64,000 bases of DNA from Chryseobacterium paludis (lineage in GTDB: Bacteria > Bacteroidota > Bacteroidia > Flavobacteriales > Weeksellaceae): NCBI RefSeq assembly GCF_025403485.1, contig NZ_CP099966.1:1674001-1738000 (forward strand), read 5' to 3'. Position 1 is the first letter of the stretch. Each line of letters begins with the position of its first letter. Shown piece after piece: positions 9,324 through 18,022 of the stretch. The translations under genes were made by a program, and so were the position numbers. The notes under the pieces were generated by a model that made no database searches, was not told the origin of the DNA, and worked only from the letters and a program-made list of their open reading frames with translations.

Positions 9324-10742
9324 TTAGTTATTTGTACTTTCCCAAGAAGTATGAAAAACACCTTCTCTATCAATCCGCTGATAGGTATGTGCTCCAAAAT
9401 AATCACGTTGAGCCTGGATTAGATTTACTGGCAACGATTCCGTGGTATAGGCATCAAAATAACCTAAAGCAGTCTGAATTCCTAAACTTGAAATTCCATT
9501 TAAGGCAGCAAACGCAGCTGTTTTTCGCAATGAATTAACTTTTTCTTTAACAATGACTGAGATCTCTTTATCCAATAAAATATTGGAAAGATTAGGATTC
9601 CTGGTATATGCCGAATAAAACTTTTCTAACAGAACTGAACGAATAATACAGCCTCCTCTCCAAATTTTCACAACGTCCTTTAATGGAATCTCAAAATGAT
9701 ATTCATCAGACGCTTTCACCAATAAAGATAAACCTTGTGCATAGCTGATTAAAGTAGCCAAATAAAGGGCATCTCCCACTTCCTTGATAAATATATTGAT
9801 ATCCTCCGGACTTGTAATTTCTTTTTCTGAATATAACCCAGAAGCCTGAATTCTTTCATCTTTATATGCTGATAAAATTCTCGATGTAACAGCAATATCT
9901 ATTGTTGGGATAGAAACACCAATTTCCATAGCTTGTTCTGAAGTCCATTTTCCAGTTCCTTTTGCTCCCGCTTTATCTAAAATCTGATCTACAAGATAAT
10001 TATCCGTTAATGAATCCCTCTGTTGAAAAATATCTCGCGTGATCTCGATCAGAAATGAGTTCATATCACCATTGTTCCAGTCTCTAAAAACTTCGTATAG
10101 CTGCTCATTATTTAATTTAGCTCCTCTTTTCAGTAAATCATAAGCCTCACTGATAAGCTGCATAATGGCATATTCAATTCCATTGTGTACCATTTTCACA
10201 TAGTTTCCGGCAGAACCTTTTCCCATATAAGCTGTACAAGCTTCCTGATCAACTTTTGCAGAAATGGCTTCAAGCATTGGCTTAAGAAGATGGAAAGCTT
10301 CCACATCTCCACCTGGCATAATGCTAGGTCCTGTTCTTGCACCTTTTTCACCTCCTGAAACTCCCATTCCCATAAAGTGTAGATTTTTTGATGCTAAATC
10401 AGCAATACGCCTGTTGGTATCTTCGAAATAAGAATTACCAGCATCAATAACGATATCCCCACTGCTTAAAAGTGGTGTAATGCTTTCCAGGACTGCATCA
10501 ACTGGTTTCCCTGCAGGAACCATAAGAATGATTTTTCTTGGGGTTTCTAGCGCAGATACAAAATCTTCTAGTGTTCCTGTACCTTTTACTTTCATTTCTG
10601 AAGTTGCACCTTCTTCAAGTTCTTTTACCTTCTCTTTATCAAGGTCAAATCCTGCGATTGAAAACCCATTATCAGCAATATTATAAAGAAGATTTCTCCC
10701 CATTACTCCGAGACCAACCATCCCGTAATTATATCTCTCCAT
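9324..10742 (-). CDS. gnd: 6-phosphogluconate dehydrogenase, decarboxylating
   Basis: The enzyme converts 6-phosphogluconate to ribulose 5-phosphate and CO2, yielding NADPH. I chose the ATG at 10742 because it gives MERYNYGMVGLGVMGRNL, which places the Rossmann glycine loop at the usual distance from the N-terminus. An ATG 14 codons upstream (10784) would add a poorly conserved tail. Signatures include MGMGVSGGEKGARTGPS, KGSAGNYVKMVHNGIEYA (catalytic Lys, NADP and substrate region) and DKAGAKGTGKWTSEQA. It is the first gene of the gnd-zwf-pgl operon, unlike many bacteria where gnd lies apart. The length of 472 residues is normal. Confidence 0.95.
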   Translation of the reverse strand: MERYNYGMVGLGVMGRNLLYNIADNGFSIAGFDLDKEKVKELEEGATSEMKVKGTGTLEDFVSALETPRKIILMVPAGKPVDAVLESITPLLSSGDIVIDAGNSYFEDTNRRIADLASKNLHFMGMGVSGGEKGARTGPSIMPGGDVEAFHLLKPMLEAISAKVDQEACTAYMGKGSAGNYVKMVHNGIEYAIMQLISEAYDLLKRGAKLNNEQLYEVFRDWNNGDMNSFLIEITRDIFQQRDSLTDNYLVDQILDKAGAKGTGKWTSEQAMEIGVSIPTIDIAVTSRILSAYKDERIQASGLYSEKEITSPEDINIFIKEVGDALYLATLISYAQGLSLLVKASDEYHFEIPLKDVVKIWRGGCIIRSVLLEKFYSAYTRNPNLSNILLDKEISVIVKEKVNSLRKTAAFAALNGISSLGIQTALGYFDAYTTESLPVNLIQAQRDYFGAHTYQRIDREGVFHTSWESTNN

Positions 10743-11123
10743 TTTATTTATATTAATATGAATTCTGTTATTCCTGTTAAACAAAGAATAAATTTACGCA
10801 AATGCCTAAGAGGAAAAAAATAAAAGAGCGGAAAAGTTCCCTAACTTTTTACATATAGCTAATTGATAAGCTGATAGTATGATGCTCACTTTTATAATCA
10901 TACTTAAGAATAAAAAAAATCCGACTCTTGTCAGAATTTTATGTAAACGCCATCTGTTCTATTAATTAGGGCATATATATTTCTTTAAACGGTGAATAAA
11001 AGCACAATTCTTTAGTATTCTGTATCTAATAACTGAATGGGGCGTTATAATTATGAAAATAATCTATCAAAAAATGACTGCTATTTAGTACAATTAACTA
11101 TATATTTGCCAAAATTTAAATTC
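10743..11123. other. Divergent intergenic region gnd / hypothetical gene
   Basis: About 380 bp with no supported coding sequence. It must contain the gnd promoter near its left end; an imperfect TA-N3-TTTG is visible on the minus strand just above 10775. It also holds the promoter at 11101 for the plus-strand gene. The rest is plain AT-rich sequence. Confidence 0.5.
11101..11108 (+). promoter_or_regulatory. Bacteroidota -7 box (TATATTTG)
   Basis: A perfect TAnnTTTG box lies 15 bases before the ATG at 11124. No good TTG sits at the expected -33 distance; the nearest match is a CTG 20 bases upstream. It implies a leader of only about ten bases and decides the start of the gene that follows. 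Confidence 0.6.
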
Positions 11124-11483
11124 ATGAACTACAAACTTGCGCTTAATACGCAGGAGCCTAACTCTAACATTGTTTTTAATACAATTATATTTGATTCATT
11201 CAAGATTAATATAATTGAGAGGTATGCTGGATCAATGAGTTCTCATCCAAAATTATGCGAAGTTATATTTAAGGTCAGAACTTTAGATGATAATCTGATT
11301 GAAAAAAGAGATGGTAATACAAGGGTAAAAATCACAGGTAGCGATTTCGAAGCCTATCTGAAATTAACTCAAAAACTGAATTCATACGAATATAAAAACA
11401 AACTGATCAATAGAAAAGACAGCGAGCAGGATTATGTTCATTTTATTCTGGGTTTGGTAATTTCTAATTATAATCTCAATTAG
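11124..11483 (+). CDS. Hypothetical small protein
   Basis: The start at 11124 gives 119 residues (MNYKLALNTQEPNSN onwards). I prefer it to an upstream ATG at 11037 because a perfect -7 box at 11101-11108 lies inside the longer frame. There is no signal peptide or membrane segment. The protein alternates short strands and charged loops (SSHPKLCEVIFKVRTLDD, then VKITGSDFEAYLKLTQKLN), suggesting a small alpha/beta cytosolic fold. I do not recognise the family. It ends 2 bp before the converging stop of the PD40 gene. Confidence 0.6.
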   Translation: MNYKLALNTQEPNSNIVFNTIIFDSFKINIIERYAGSMSSHPKLCEVIFKVRTLDDNLIEKRDGNTRVKITGSDFEAYLKLTQKLNSYEYKNKLINRKDSEQDYVHFILGLVISNYNLN

Positions 11484-11485
11484 TT

Positions 11486-12385
11486 TTACTTTTTTTGATC
11501 AAATTTGTAACCTATCCGGTAAATATCAGTTCGTCCGGGGCTTTCTGGAAGATGAGAACTGAAATACAGGTACCCAGCCTCATTAAAATTAACCGAAGGT
11601 CCAAAGGTCCAGAATTCTTCAGCATTGATTTGAGAAGGTAATGGTGTTGGGACACCAAAGCTGTTCTTATTTTTATAGGACACAAAAAGAGCTGCTTTTT
11701 TATTTTTGCCAACAAGTGAAGTAAAAATCAAAGTATGATTGTCTGGCAATAGAACGGCATCAAAATCATCTTCCGGGCCATTAACTTTAGATCCCAGATT
11801 GACCACTTTTGAAGAATTTCTTAATGGCAATTCAACCGTGAAAAGATCCTGACCACCAAAACCGCTGTGTCCATTAGAAGAAAAAAAGAGATTCTTAGCT
11901 TTAGCATCTGTTACAGGAGCCCATTCATTGCCGGAGGTATTAATTTTATCCCCCATATTTACTGGTGGATCAAAAGCATCTGTAGTTGCATTGTAACTTG
12001 CAAAATAAATATCATCGCCACCAAAACCCTCTGGGCGATTTGAAAAAAAATATACTCCCTTTCCATCTGGCGAGAAGAAAGGATCAAAATCATTAAAATC
12101 ACTGTTGAATGTTGCTGGTTTGGGAGTTGTCCAGTGTCCGTCTACATAACTTGACTGCCAAATATCCATATCCTCTTTTCCTTTAATCCAACCAATTCCT
12201 CCCCAAAGCATTTTTTTATTATCGGGGCTAAAGGACATCTTTACGTCAGCATTAGGTGTTGATACCAAAAAAGGCATAAATAATTCAGAATGATCTTTGA
12301 AGATAATTTTTTGGCTTTTTACAGGTACTGAAATAAACATCATTATGCTTAAAATACCCATGCAATATTTTGATCTATTTTCCAT
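11486..12385 (-). CDS. Secreted PD40 (WD40-like) beta-propeller protein
   Basis: The protein has at least five PD40-type blades, seen as repeated SPDxxxxxF/LxFSSN motifs: SFSPDNKKMLWGG, FFSPDGKGVYFFSNRPEGFGG, NLFFSSNGHSGFGGQDLF, LLPDNHTLIFTS and YLYFSSHLPESPGRTDIYRI. The family includes TolB-like periplasmic propellers and the propeller half of Bacteroidota OmpA-like proteins. I chose the ATG at 12385, which gives a clear signal peptide (MENRSKYC then a hydrophobic core ending VPVKSQ, 299 residues in all). An ATG nine codons upstream is possible. It overlaps the end of the ASCH-like gene by 11 bp, so the two are probably co-transcribed. A binding or sensing role is likely; the ligand is unknown. 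Confidence 0.8.
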   Translation of the reverse strand: MENRSKYCMGILSIMMFISVPVKSQKIIFKDHSELFMPFLVSTPNADVKMSFSPDNKKMLWGGIGWIKGKEDMDIWQSSYVDGHWTTPKPATFNSDFNDFDPFFSPDGKGVYFFSNRPEGFGGDDIYFASYNATTDAFDPPVNMGDKINTSGNEWAPVTDAKAKNLFFSSNGHSGFGGQDLFTVELPLRNSSKVVNLGSKVNGPEDDFDAVLLPDNHTLIFTSLVGKNKKAALFVSYKNKNSFGVPTPLPSQINAEEFWTFGPSVNFNEAGYLYFSSHLPESPGRTDIYRIGYKFDQKK

Positions 12386-12965
12386 AGCACTCAATCTTTT
12401 TAAGATATTCATTTCCTAATGGTGAAAGTTCATAACCTACCAGATGACTTATCGTTAGACCCAGATTCTTTAGTTTTCGAATATTAAGTTTAAGCCACTC
12501 TTTTTCAAATCCCGTCAAATTTGCAATTCCAATTGCGTGAAGCTTAGGATTTTCTTTTATAGTACATAAAACAGATTTTGTCCAGGATCCATGTTTACTG
12601 AATTGATCCATGCGCTCCAGCTTTTTTGTCAGATCTGTAAATTGCTGTTGTGACAGTTCCGATTGTTCTCTTAACTTAATACGCGGATCTGTGGAATGAT
12701 AACTTACTTTTATTTTAAAAAGTATTCCTGTGCTGTTGTTCTTAAACGATTTTTGCAAATCCTTTTTATCAATAAAACCTGCATTTAAAGCATCTTCATC
12801 GGTTATATCATTTTCATTCACGGTTTCAATGTTATGGATTTTAACTAAGCCGATAGAAGTATGTAAAAGGCTTCCAGTCTTTACAGAAGCCTTTTGCCAG
12901 TTGCGAAAAGCCAATGTAATTTTTCCAGATTTGATACCTTGCAGATGTACTTCCTTAAACAGCAT
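12375..12965 (-). CDS. ASCH-like domain protein with C-terminal winged-helix-like region
   Basis: The 196-residue protein begins MLFKEVHLQGIKSGKITLAF, followed by RNW, TGSLLH and IGLVKIHNIETV. This matches ASCH-superfamily beta-barrel proteins (RNA-binding-like fold), where an early GIKSGKKTxxxR segment is typical. The second half (about 115-196) has helices and GFEKEWLKLNIRKLKNLGL then YELSPLGNEYL, which look like a winged-helix module. There is no export signal. It overlaps the PD40 gene downstream. The family is associated with RNA metabolism or modified-nucleoside hydrolysis, but the activity of this member is unknown. Confidence 0.65.
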   Translation of the reverse strand: MLFKEVHLQGIKSGKITLAFRNWQKASVKTGSLLHTSIGLVKIHNIETVNENDITDEDALNAGFIDKKDLQKSFKNNSTGILFKIKVSYHSTDPRIKLREQSELSQQQFTDLTKKLERMDQFSKHGSWTKSVLCTIKENPKLHAIGIANLTGFEKEWLKLNIRKLKNLGLTISHLVGYELSPLGNEYLKKIECYGK

Positions 12966-13097
12966 ACTTCGTTAAATTTATTCCATTTCGTAGCTTAAAG
13001 CTACATTTAATCATAATTGTATTTAGTTTAAGATAAATATACTTAAATAAATTTTTAATGGATTAAACTATTTCATCCATAATAAGAGAGCATAATT

Positions 13098-13511
13098 TTA
13101 TTGATCTAAAGCTTTTACTAATCCAAAAGTGTCTTCCAGCAAGGTATATTTTACAATCAGCCCATCAATAATCATTATTTCAGTGAAGAATAGTGATCTG
13201 AAATTTTGACCAGTTTTAATCATAATTGTTTCAAAACTTCCTGAACTAAGTACTACATTTCCATCGGTTACTATATGATCAATTTTTGCAGAAACGGGTT
13301 TTGTATTTTGCCATAAAAGCTCAAAAAACGCTCTTACCTGACTACTGGTTTTTCTGTGTCCCAACCAAGGTGCAATTGTTTCGTTACCTGGAACATACCA
13401 GTCCAGCTTTTCAGGGAACAGTTTCATTATCATTTCAATATTACGTGCTCCCAATGCTAAATAATATCTTGAAACGACATCGATTGGGGCTTGGCTTTCA
13501 ATTAATTCCAT
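13098..13511 (-). CDS. SnoaL-like (NTF2-fold) protein
   Basis: The 137-residue protein has the NTF2/SnoaL pattern: an N-terminal helix with VVSRYYLALGARNIEMIMKLFPEKLDWYVPG, then GHRKTSSQVRAFFELLWQNT, then antiparallel strands ending GLIVKYTLLED. Such proteins are small cone-shaped enzymes or binding proteins, and the ligand cannot be told from sequence. It is 71 bp from a second SnoaL-like gene on the same strand, and an AraC-type regulator is divergent from both, so the pair may be its targets. Confidence 0.8.
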   Translation of the reverse strand: MELIESQAPIDVVSRYYLALGARNIEMIMKLFPEKLDWYVPGNETIAPWLGHRKTSSQVRAFFELLWQNTKPVSAKIDHIVTDGNVVLSSGSFETIMIKTGQNFRSLFFTEIMIIDGLIVKYTLLEDTFGLVKALDQ

Positions 13512-13582
13512 TTATTTACTTTTAAATTATTATTTGCCTGCCAGATTCAATTCACTTGATCTGGCAGGTTTTAAGTTTTATT

Positions 13583-13981
13583 TTAGCTCTTCCAGAAGTT
13601 ATCCTCCTGTGTCATATCTGCGGAAAAAATATCTACTCTTGAGATTTTATCATGCTCAACCGTATAAATATCCGTATTGTAGACATCAAGTTTTTCTCCG
13701 GAAACTTTTTCTGCTGTCCAATGTAGCTGGCATGCAACCCGGTTATCATTTATGCTAATGGAATTAAAAGCATTTAATTTTAGTGTATTACCTGTAATGG
13801 CAAACATCTTTCCTACCATTTCAAAGACTTCCTGCTGAGAATTCTTCAATCCTGAAACATCATTATTTCCAGGCTGGGACCATTTTACTTCAGGGTCTAA
13901 TAAAGAACCAATTTTTTCAAGATCAAGTAGTTTAACGGCTGTCAAAAATTCTGTTACTAATTGTTTTTGTTGATTTTCCAT
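13583..13981 (-). CDS. SnoaL-like (NTF2-fold) protein
   Basis: The 132-residue protein starts MENQQKQLVTEFLTAVKLLDL, then IGSLLDPEVKWSQPGNN and the conserved GLKNSQQEVFEMVGKMF segment, and ends in strands DVYNTDIYTVEHDKISRVDIF. This is the usual ketosteroid-isomerase/SnoaL-like order. It is the first gene of a two-gene run and diverges from the AraC regulator at 14130, with a shared 148-bp control region. Function is unknown; catalytic residues cannot be assigned with confidence. Confidence 0.8.
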   Translation of the reverse strand: MENQQKQLVTEFLTAVKLLDLEKIGSLLDPEVKWSQPGNNDVSGLKNSQQEVFEMVGKMFAITGNTLKLNAFNSISINDNRVACQLHWTAEKVSGEKLDVYNTDIYTVEHDKISRVDIFSADMTQEDNFWKS

Positions 13982-14129
13982 ACAATTTTTTATTTTTTGT
14001 CTGGGTCAAAGTTCGCCGCTTTACCTGAAATCTGAAGTACCCCAAAACGACATTTAATGATCATTTCCCGCCAAACTTTACGCTCACCTGCCAGAATATT
14101 AATATTTTAGCATACTATAGTGATCTACC

Positions 14130-15164
14130 ATGGAAGACCAATCTAAAAATTTCTGCTCAAAATTAATCAGCTACACAGTTCAGCGAGATATTTCTGTGGA
14201 TCAGCTACTCCTTTCTTCAAACATCACTCTAAAGGAACTGACCAATTCAAAAAAGCCACTTAGCCCCAAACAAATTGATAATCTATGGATTAATGCAGTT
14301 ACCATGACCAAGGATAATATGTTTGGCCTTCATCTTGGAGAATCCTTACAGTTGCAGGCTCTTGGAATAGTAGGAGAAATTATCAAAACAAGCAAAACTG
14401 TAGGTGAAGCACTGATGAATGCTGCTCCACTTACCCGCTTGATCACAACGTCAGTCGAACTTAGTATTTTCAAGGATGATCATCATTTCTCTATAGCTTT
14501 TATCCCTCTCAACCCTTCTTGGCATAAGAACATTGTCGACATACAAATAGTCGATCTTTTAATGGTTTTGGTGATACATGAACTTAATGGATTATTATTT
14601 AAAAAGCTTTATCCCAGCTCCGTCAGCTTTGCCAGACCATTGGAGAATCCTGACGAATATGAGCGTGTTCTACGTTGCAAACCTCAGGACAATGCAAAAA
14701 TCAACCAGATTTCATTTGATCTGTCTTATTGGGATGAAAGAATTATAACTGCCAATCACGAACATCAAAAACTTCTGCTCAGCCAATCAGGTATTTGGCA
14801 AAATAATGTTATTACCGAGCCATTATTTAAAGACCGTGTGTACAATTATATACGTGCAAACTCTTATCTGAAAATGATTACCCTGGAAGATCTCGCAGGT
14901 AACTTCAACCTCAGTACACGAACTCTTCAGCGTAAATTAAAAATTGAAGAAATTAATTTTCAGCAGCTTGCTGATGAAGCGCGTAAAAACCTGGCTTTAA
15001 TGTATCTTAAAAATGATTCTTTTCAAGTAACTGAAATATCCATTATGCTAGGTTATAATGAATTAAGTGCATTTATACGTGCATTCAAACGATGGACAGG
15101 AATGTCCCCTGCACATTATCAAAAAACGTTACGCCAATCACTAAAAGAAGTTTCTTCTTATTAA
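14130..15164 (+). CDS. AraC-family transcriptional regulator
   Basis: The 344-residue protein has an N-terminal all-alpha/beta domain like the Arabinose_bd (OruR-type) family, with MFGLHLGESLQLQALGIVG, KTVGEALMNAAP and SVSFARPLENPDEY. A C-terminal AraC helix-turn-helix pair covers about 245-335: MITLEDLAGNFNLSTRTLQR for the first helix-turn-helix, then QVTEISIMLGYNELSAFIRA and the terminal FKRWTGMSPAHYQK signature. All DNA-binding positions are present. It diverges from two SnoaL-like genes and is followed at 234 bp by a truncated old-yellow-enzyme gene. AraC regulators often control such neighbours, but no operator was recognised. Confidence 0.9.
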   Translation: MEDQSKNFCSKLISYTVQRDISVDQLLLSSNITLKELTNSKKPLSPKQIDNLWINAVTMTKDNMFGLHLGESLQLQALGIVGEIIKTSKTVGEALMNAAPLTRLITTSVELSIFKDDHHFSIAFIPLNPSWHKNIVDIQIVDLLMVLVIHELNGLLFKKLYPSSVSFARPLENPDEYERVLRCKPQDNAKINQISFDLSYWDERIITANHEHQKLLLSQSGIWQNNVITEPLFKDRVYNYIRANSYLKMITLEDLAGNFNLSTRTLQRKLKIEEINFQQLADEARKNLALMYLKNDSFQVTEISIMLGYNELSAFIRAFKRWTGMSPAHYQKTLRQSLKEVSSY

Positions 15165-15398
15165 AAAATATTTCAAACGTATTGACCCGAACACTATTGT
15201 CAAGTATTTAACTAACCTAACTCGCTCATCAAGCTGAGTACTTTCCGTTAACTGATTTCTGGCAAATTTCAATAAAGATGGTTAGATTAAAAAATATCCA
15301 TTATAAAATAAAAATCATCCATTTCTTACGAATGATTAATAAATCATCTTTGCAACAGACAAAATTTACATATTTAAAACCTTAAAAATTCAAACAAA

Positions 15399-15842
15399 AT
15401 GTCTGTTTCTGATCTATTTAAACCACTCACTCTGCTGCATGGTCCGGCAATGAGAAACCGTTTCATGCTGACTCCATTAACCAGCCAGCAAAGTGATCAT
15501 GATGGTACCGCATCAAAATATGACCAATTGTGGATGGAACAGCTTTCAAAAGGTGGTTATGGATTGATACAAACCAGTGCCGCTACTGTGGAGGCGGGAG
15601 CCATTGCATTTGAGCATCAGTTGGGTATTCACAGTGACAAGCATCTGCCCGGATTGATCCAAATGGCTACAGCTATTCGAGAAGGAGGTACATTATCTGC
15701 AGTACAATCTTCGGAGTTTAAAATCCTGGAGACTGAAATCATTCCAAAATGGGGTAAAAAACCTACAATTGAATCAGGAATATTGCAACATGAATGTGAA
15801 CTCCTGAATCAGCAATTTACAAATTATCTATCCAATCAATAA
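15399..15842 (+). pseudogene. Truncated old-yellow-enzyme (NADH:flavin oxidoreductase) gene
   Basis: Residues 1 to about 100 match the N-terminus of flavin-dependent old yellow enzymes: DLFKPLTLLHGPAMRNRFML, TPLTSQ, YDQLWMEQLSKGGYGLIQTS and GIHSDKHLPGLIQMATAIREGG. After SAVQ, where the family continues with the HHAGR active-site strand, the frame passes into an unrelated 44-residue tail (SSEFKILETEIIPKWGKK onwards) and stops at 147 residues instead of about 370. The catalytic His pair and most of the flavin barrel are missing, so the product cannot be an active enzyme. The join looks like an internal deletion. The tail may be the old 3' end, though I could not match it to the family. Confidence 0.7.
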
Positions 15843-15895
15843 AACCTCGTGCAGGCTTCTTTGATATAGATCTTAGATAAGTCAAAACATTCTTA

Positions 15896-17695
15896 TCAAT
15901 TTCCAAAATTCACAAAATGAGGAATGTCTGTTCCAAAATTGTTGATTGGCAGAAGGTTGTTTCTATTACTATTAAAATCAAAAACCGAATTATTATCGAA
16001 AGGAACACGGGGATAATAGGTAAAAGAAATCTGGATCCTATTGAAAACGAGAAATGGATTATTAATTAAGACACCAATTCCTATTTTTGTGTTTGCATTT
16101 GTTTTCAGGAGTTTATCATCAGGCATCCCTAACCAACCGACTGCTGCAGTTAAATACGGACTGAAATGAAAGTTCTTCCACGTTTTATTAATAAACAGTT
16201 GAAGTTGATATCTTAAAACCAATTTTTTAGTTCCTATATAATCTGAATTATAAACAGGAAATTCATCTGCAGAAGAAAGATTAATTCTGTCTTTATAAGT
16301 ATAATTGTGTTGTGGATTTCCCAATGCCAGAGTCGGAGAAAAGAAATGTCTTACTTTAGCAAATTTCCAATCCATAAGATGGGTAAAATAAGTTCCATCC
16401 AATCGGAAAGATTCGCGATTTTGGTCATCTTCATTAAAAAATCTTCCAAACTCAGCTTTCAAATTGAAATAACCCAACTTTGTAAATTGACCATAAGATC
16501 CTGAAATTCCCACATAGGGTTTAACATCATTACTTCTTGATAAACCTCCTGCAGTAAAATTTACCGAATTACCATAAGCAATATCCTCTGGCAGATCATA
16601 TTGAAAAATATTCTTCTGAACCGAAAAATTCCTGTGAATAAATCCGATAGACATGAGAAAACTGTTGTATGAGCTAAAATACTTATACTGATCACTTTCA
16701 GGACTGTCTTTGTATTGATAATTTTGAAATCTCCCAACCACTGAAATATTGCTGGAGACTTTTTCACTTGGGTCAGATGAAATAGGGATTTGATAACCAC
16801 CCCATAAGTCCTGACTGAACACTTTGATCTGAACTTCCGGATAAGTCGTATCAGTTTCTATAGGAAGCAGAACATTTCGCATAAAATATTCAAAAGTAAA
16901 ACCACCTGCCCATCTTGTCAGAGGTGAGAAAAAATCTCTTCTGACATTGAAATTGATCCTCTCATTTCTAAAAAAATCACGTTCCCCCAGAACCTGGGCA
17001 TTGATATAAGAACCAAAAAGATTATATGCTGTATAGCTTCCCAAAAGATAGTTTTGTTTTTCCTTGGAATCATTTCTATAAAGAAAATCCAGGGTATGGC
17101 CTAATCCCAATACATTTTCTTCGGTAACCCCCAAACCTATTTTACTTCCTGAATAGCTGACTCTCGGTTTTAGGCTCCAGGAATCGAGAACTTTTACAAC
17201 AACATCAATAGAATCTTTGCTGGAGGTACTATCAGAAACACTGATATTAACTCTGTTTATAAAAGGCATTGTTCTCAGCAAACGTTCAGATTCGTAGAGT
17301 TTCTGAGCATTATATTCTTCACCTTCCTTAAAAAGCAAATAATTATTAACTGTAGAAGTTTTTGTGTTAGAATGAAGATGATCAATCAGCCAATCGTACC
17401 ATTTGAGTTTTTCTTTATTATCTTTAGAGCCATATCCAAAAGGATCGATGGTCTCTACCCGGATTTTTCTGATATATTTTTTATTGTAAGTCTCCTGAAG
17501 CATCTTTTCGGTCCTGGATTTAACAGAAGCTGAATCCGCTTCCCTACGAAATATCAAACGATGAATGAATTTGGTAACTTTTCTTTGATCTGAAAATTCT
17601 TCTATTTTATAATAAAGAGAATCTTTTTTTTCCTGTGCATTTAAAAAGGAAAAACCACTTATAAGCATAATTAAAATTACAATCGATCTAGTCAT
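15896..17695 (-). CDS. BamA/TamA-like outer-membrane barrel protein
   Basis: The 599-residue precursor has a signal peptide (MTRSIVILIMLISGFSFLNAQ). The N-terminal 170 residues read as POTRA-like units: KYIRKIRVETIDPFGYG, then FKEGEEYNAQKLYESERLLR, then MPFINRVNISVSD and SIDVVVKVLDSWSL. The rest alternates amphipathic strands (GLGVTEENVLGLGHTLDF, FNVRRDFFSPLTRWAGGFTF) up to a C-terminal barrel ending PHFVNFGN. This is the order of Omp85-superfamily proteins. It is shorter than BamA (about 850 in Bacteroidota) and probably a paralogue of unknown cargo. It stands alone on its strand. Confidence 0.8.
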   Translation of the reverse strand: MTRSIVILIMLISGFSFLNAQEKKDSLYYKIEEFSDQRKVTKFIHRLIFRREADSASVKSRTEKMLQETYNKKYIRKIRVETIDPFGYGSKDNKEKLKWYDWLIDHLHSNTKTSTVNNYLLFKEGEEYNAQKLYESERLLRTMPFINRVNISVSDSTSSKDSIDVVVKVLDSWSLKPRVSYSGSKIGLGVTEENVLGLGHTLDFLYRNDSKEKQNYLLGSYTAYNLFGSYINAQVLGERDFFRNERINFNVRRDFFSPLTRWAGGFTFEYFMRNVLLPIETDTTYPEVQIKVFSQDLWGGYQIPISSDPSEKVSSNISVVGRFQNYQYKDSPESDQYKYFSSYNSFLMSIGFIHRNFSVQKNIFQYDLPEDIAYGNSVNFTAGGLSRSNDVKPYVGISGSYGQFTKLGYFNLKAEFGRFFNEDDQNRESFRLDGTYFTHLMDWKFAKVRHFFSPTLALGNPQHNYTYKDRINLSSADEFPVYNSDYIGTKKLVLRYQLQLFINKTWKNFHFSPYLTAAVGWLGMPDDKLLKTNANTKIGIGVLINNPFLVFNRIQISFTYYPRVPFDNNSVFDFNSNRNNLLPINNFGTDIPHFVNFGN

Positions 17696-18022
17696 TAGTC
17701 ATCAAAAATTCAATAAGATTTCTAATATCAATTTATAAGCCAATAAAGATTAAAAACATACTAATATCTCGAAATATTCATGTAAAGATTAGAAGTCGTT
17801 GTTATTTTGAATTTTCGAAGGCAGCAGAAACATAGCTTAGTAGATAAGAACCTTACCATAAACCATTGCGGATATACTGGATTTTGAAAATATGGCAATT
17901 ATTATCATTTAGTGTTAAAGAATTAAAATCTTCTTAATTTTTTCAATTATAAGGCAAATATCCATTTTCGAAATCTTTAAATGAGTAATTTAGCATTGGA
18001 TTAAAAATGCGCTAAGATATTT
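17696..18022. other. Divergent intergenic region
   Basis: The 327 bp separate the barrel gene from the MG2/plug gene. It is AT-rich, must hold both promoters, and I see no coding frame, hairpin or repeat that stands out. Confidence 0.4.

Noticed and set aside
10743..10784. 14-codon N-terminal extension of gnd
   Set aside because: The residues (MFNRNNRIHININK) are unlike the family N-terminus, which begins just before the glycine loop.
11037..11123. Upstream ATG of the small hypothetical gene
   Set aside because: A perfect -7 box at 11101-11108 falls inside this extension, so the transcript probably starts after it.
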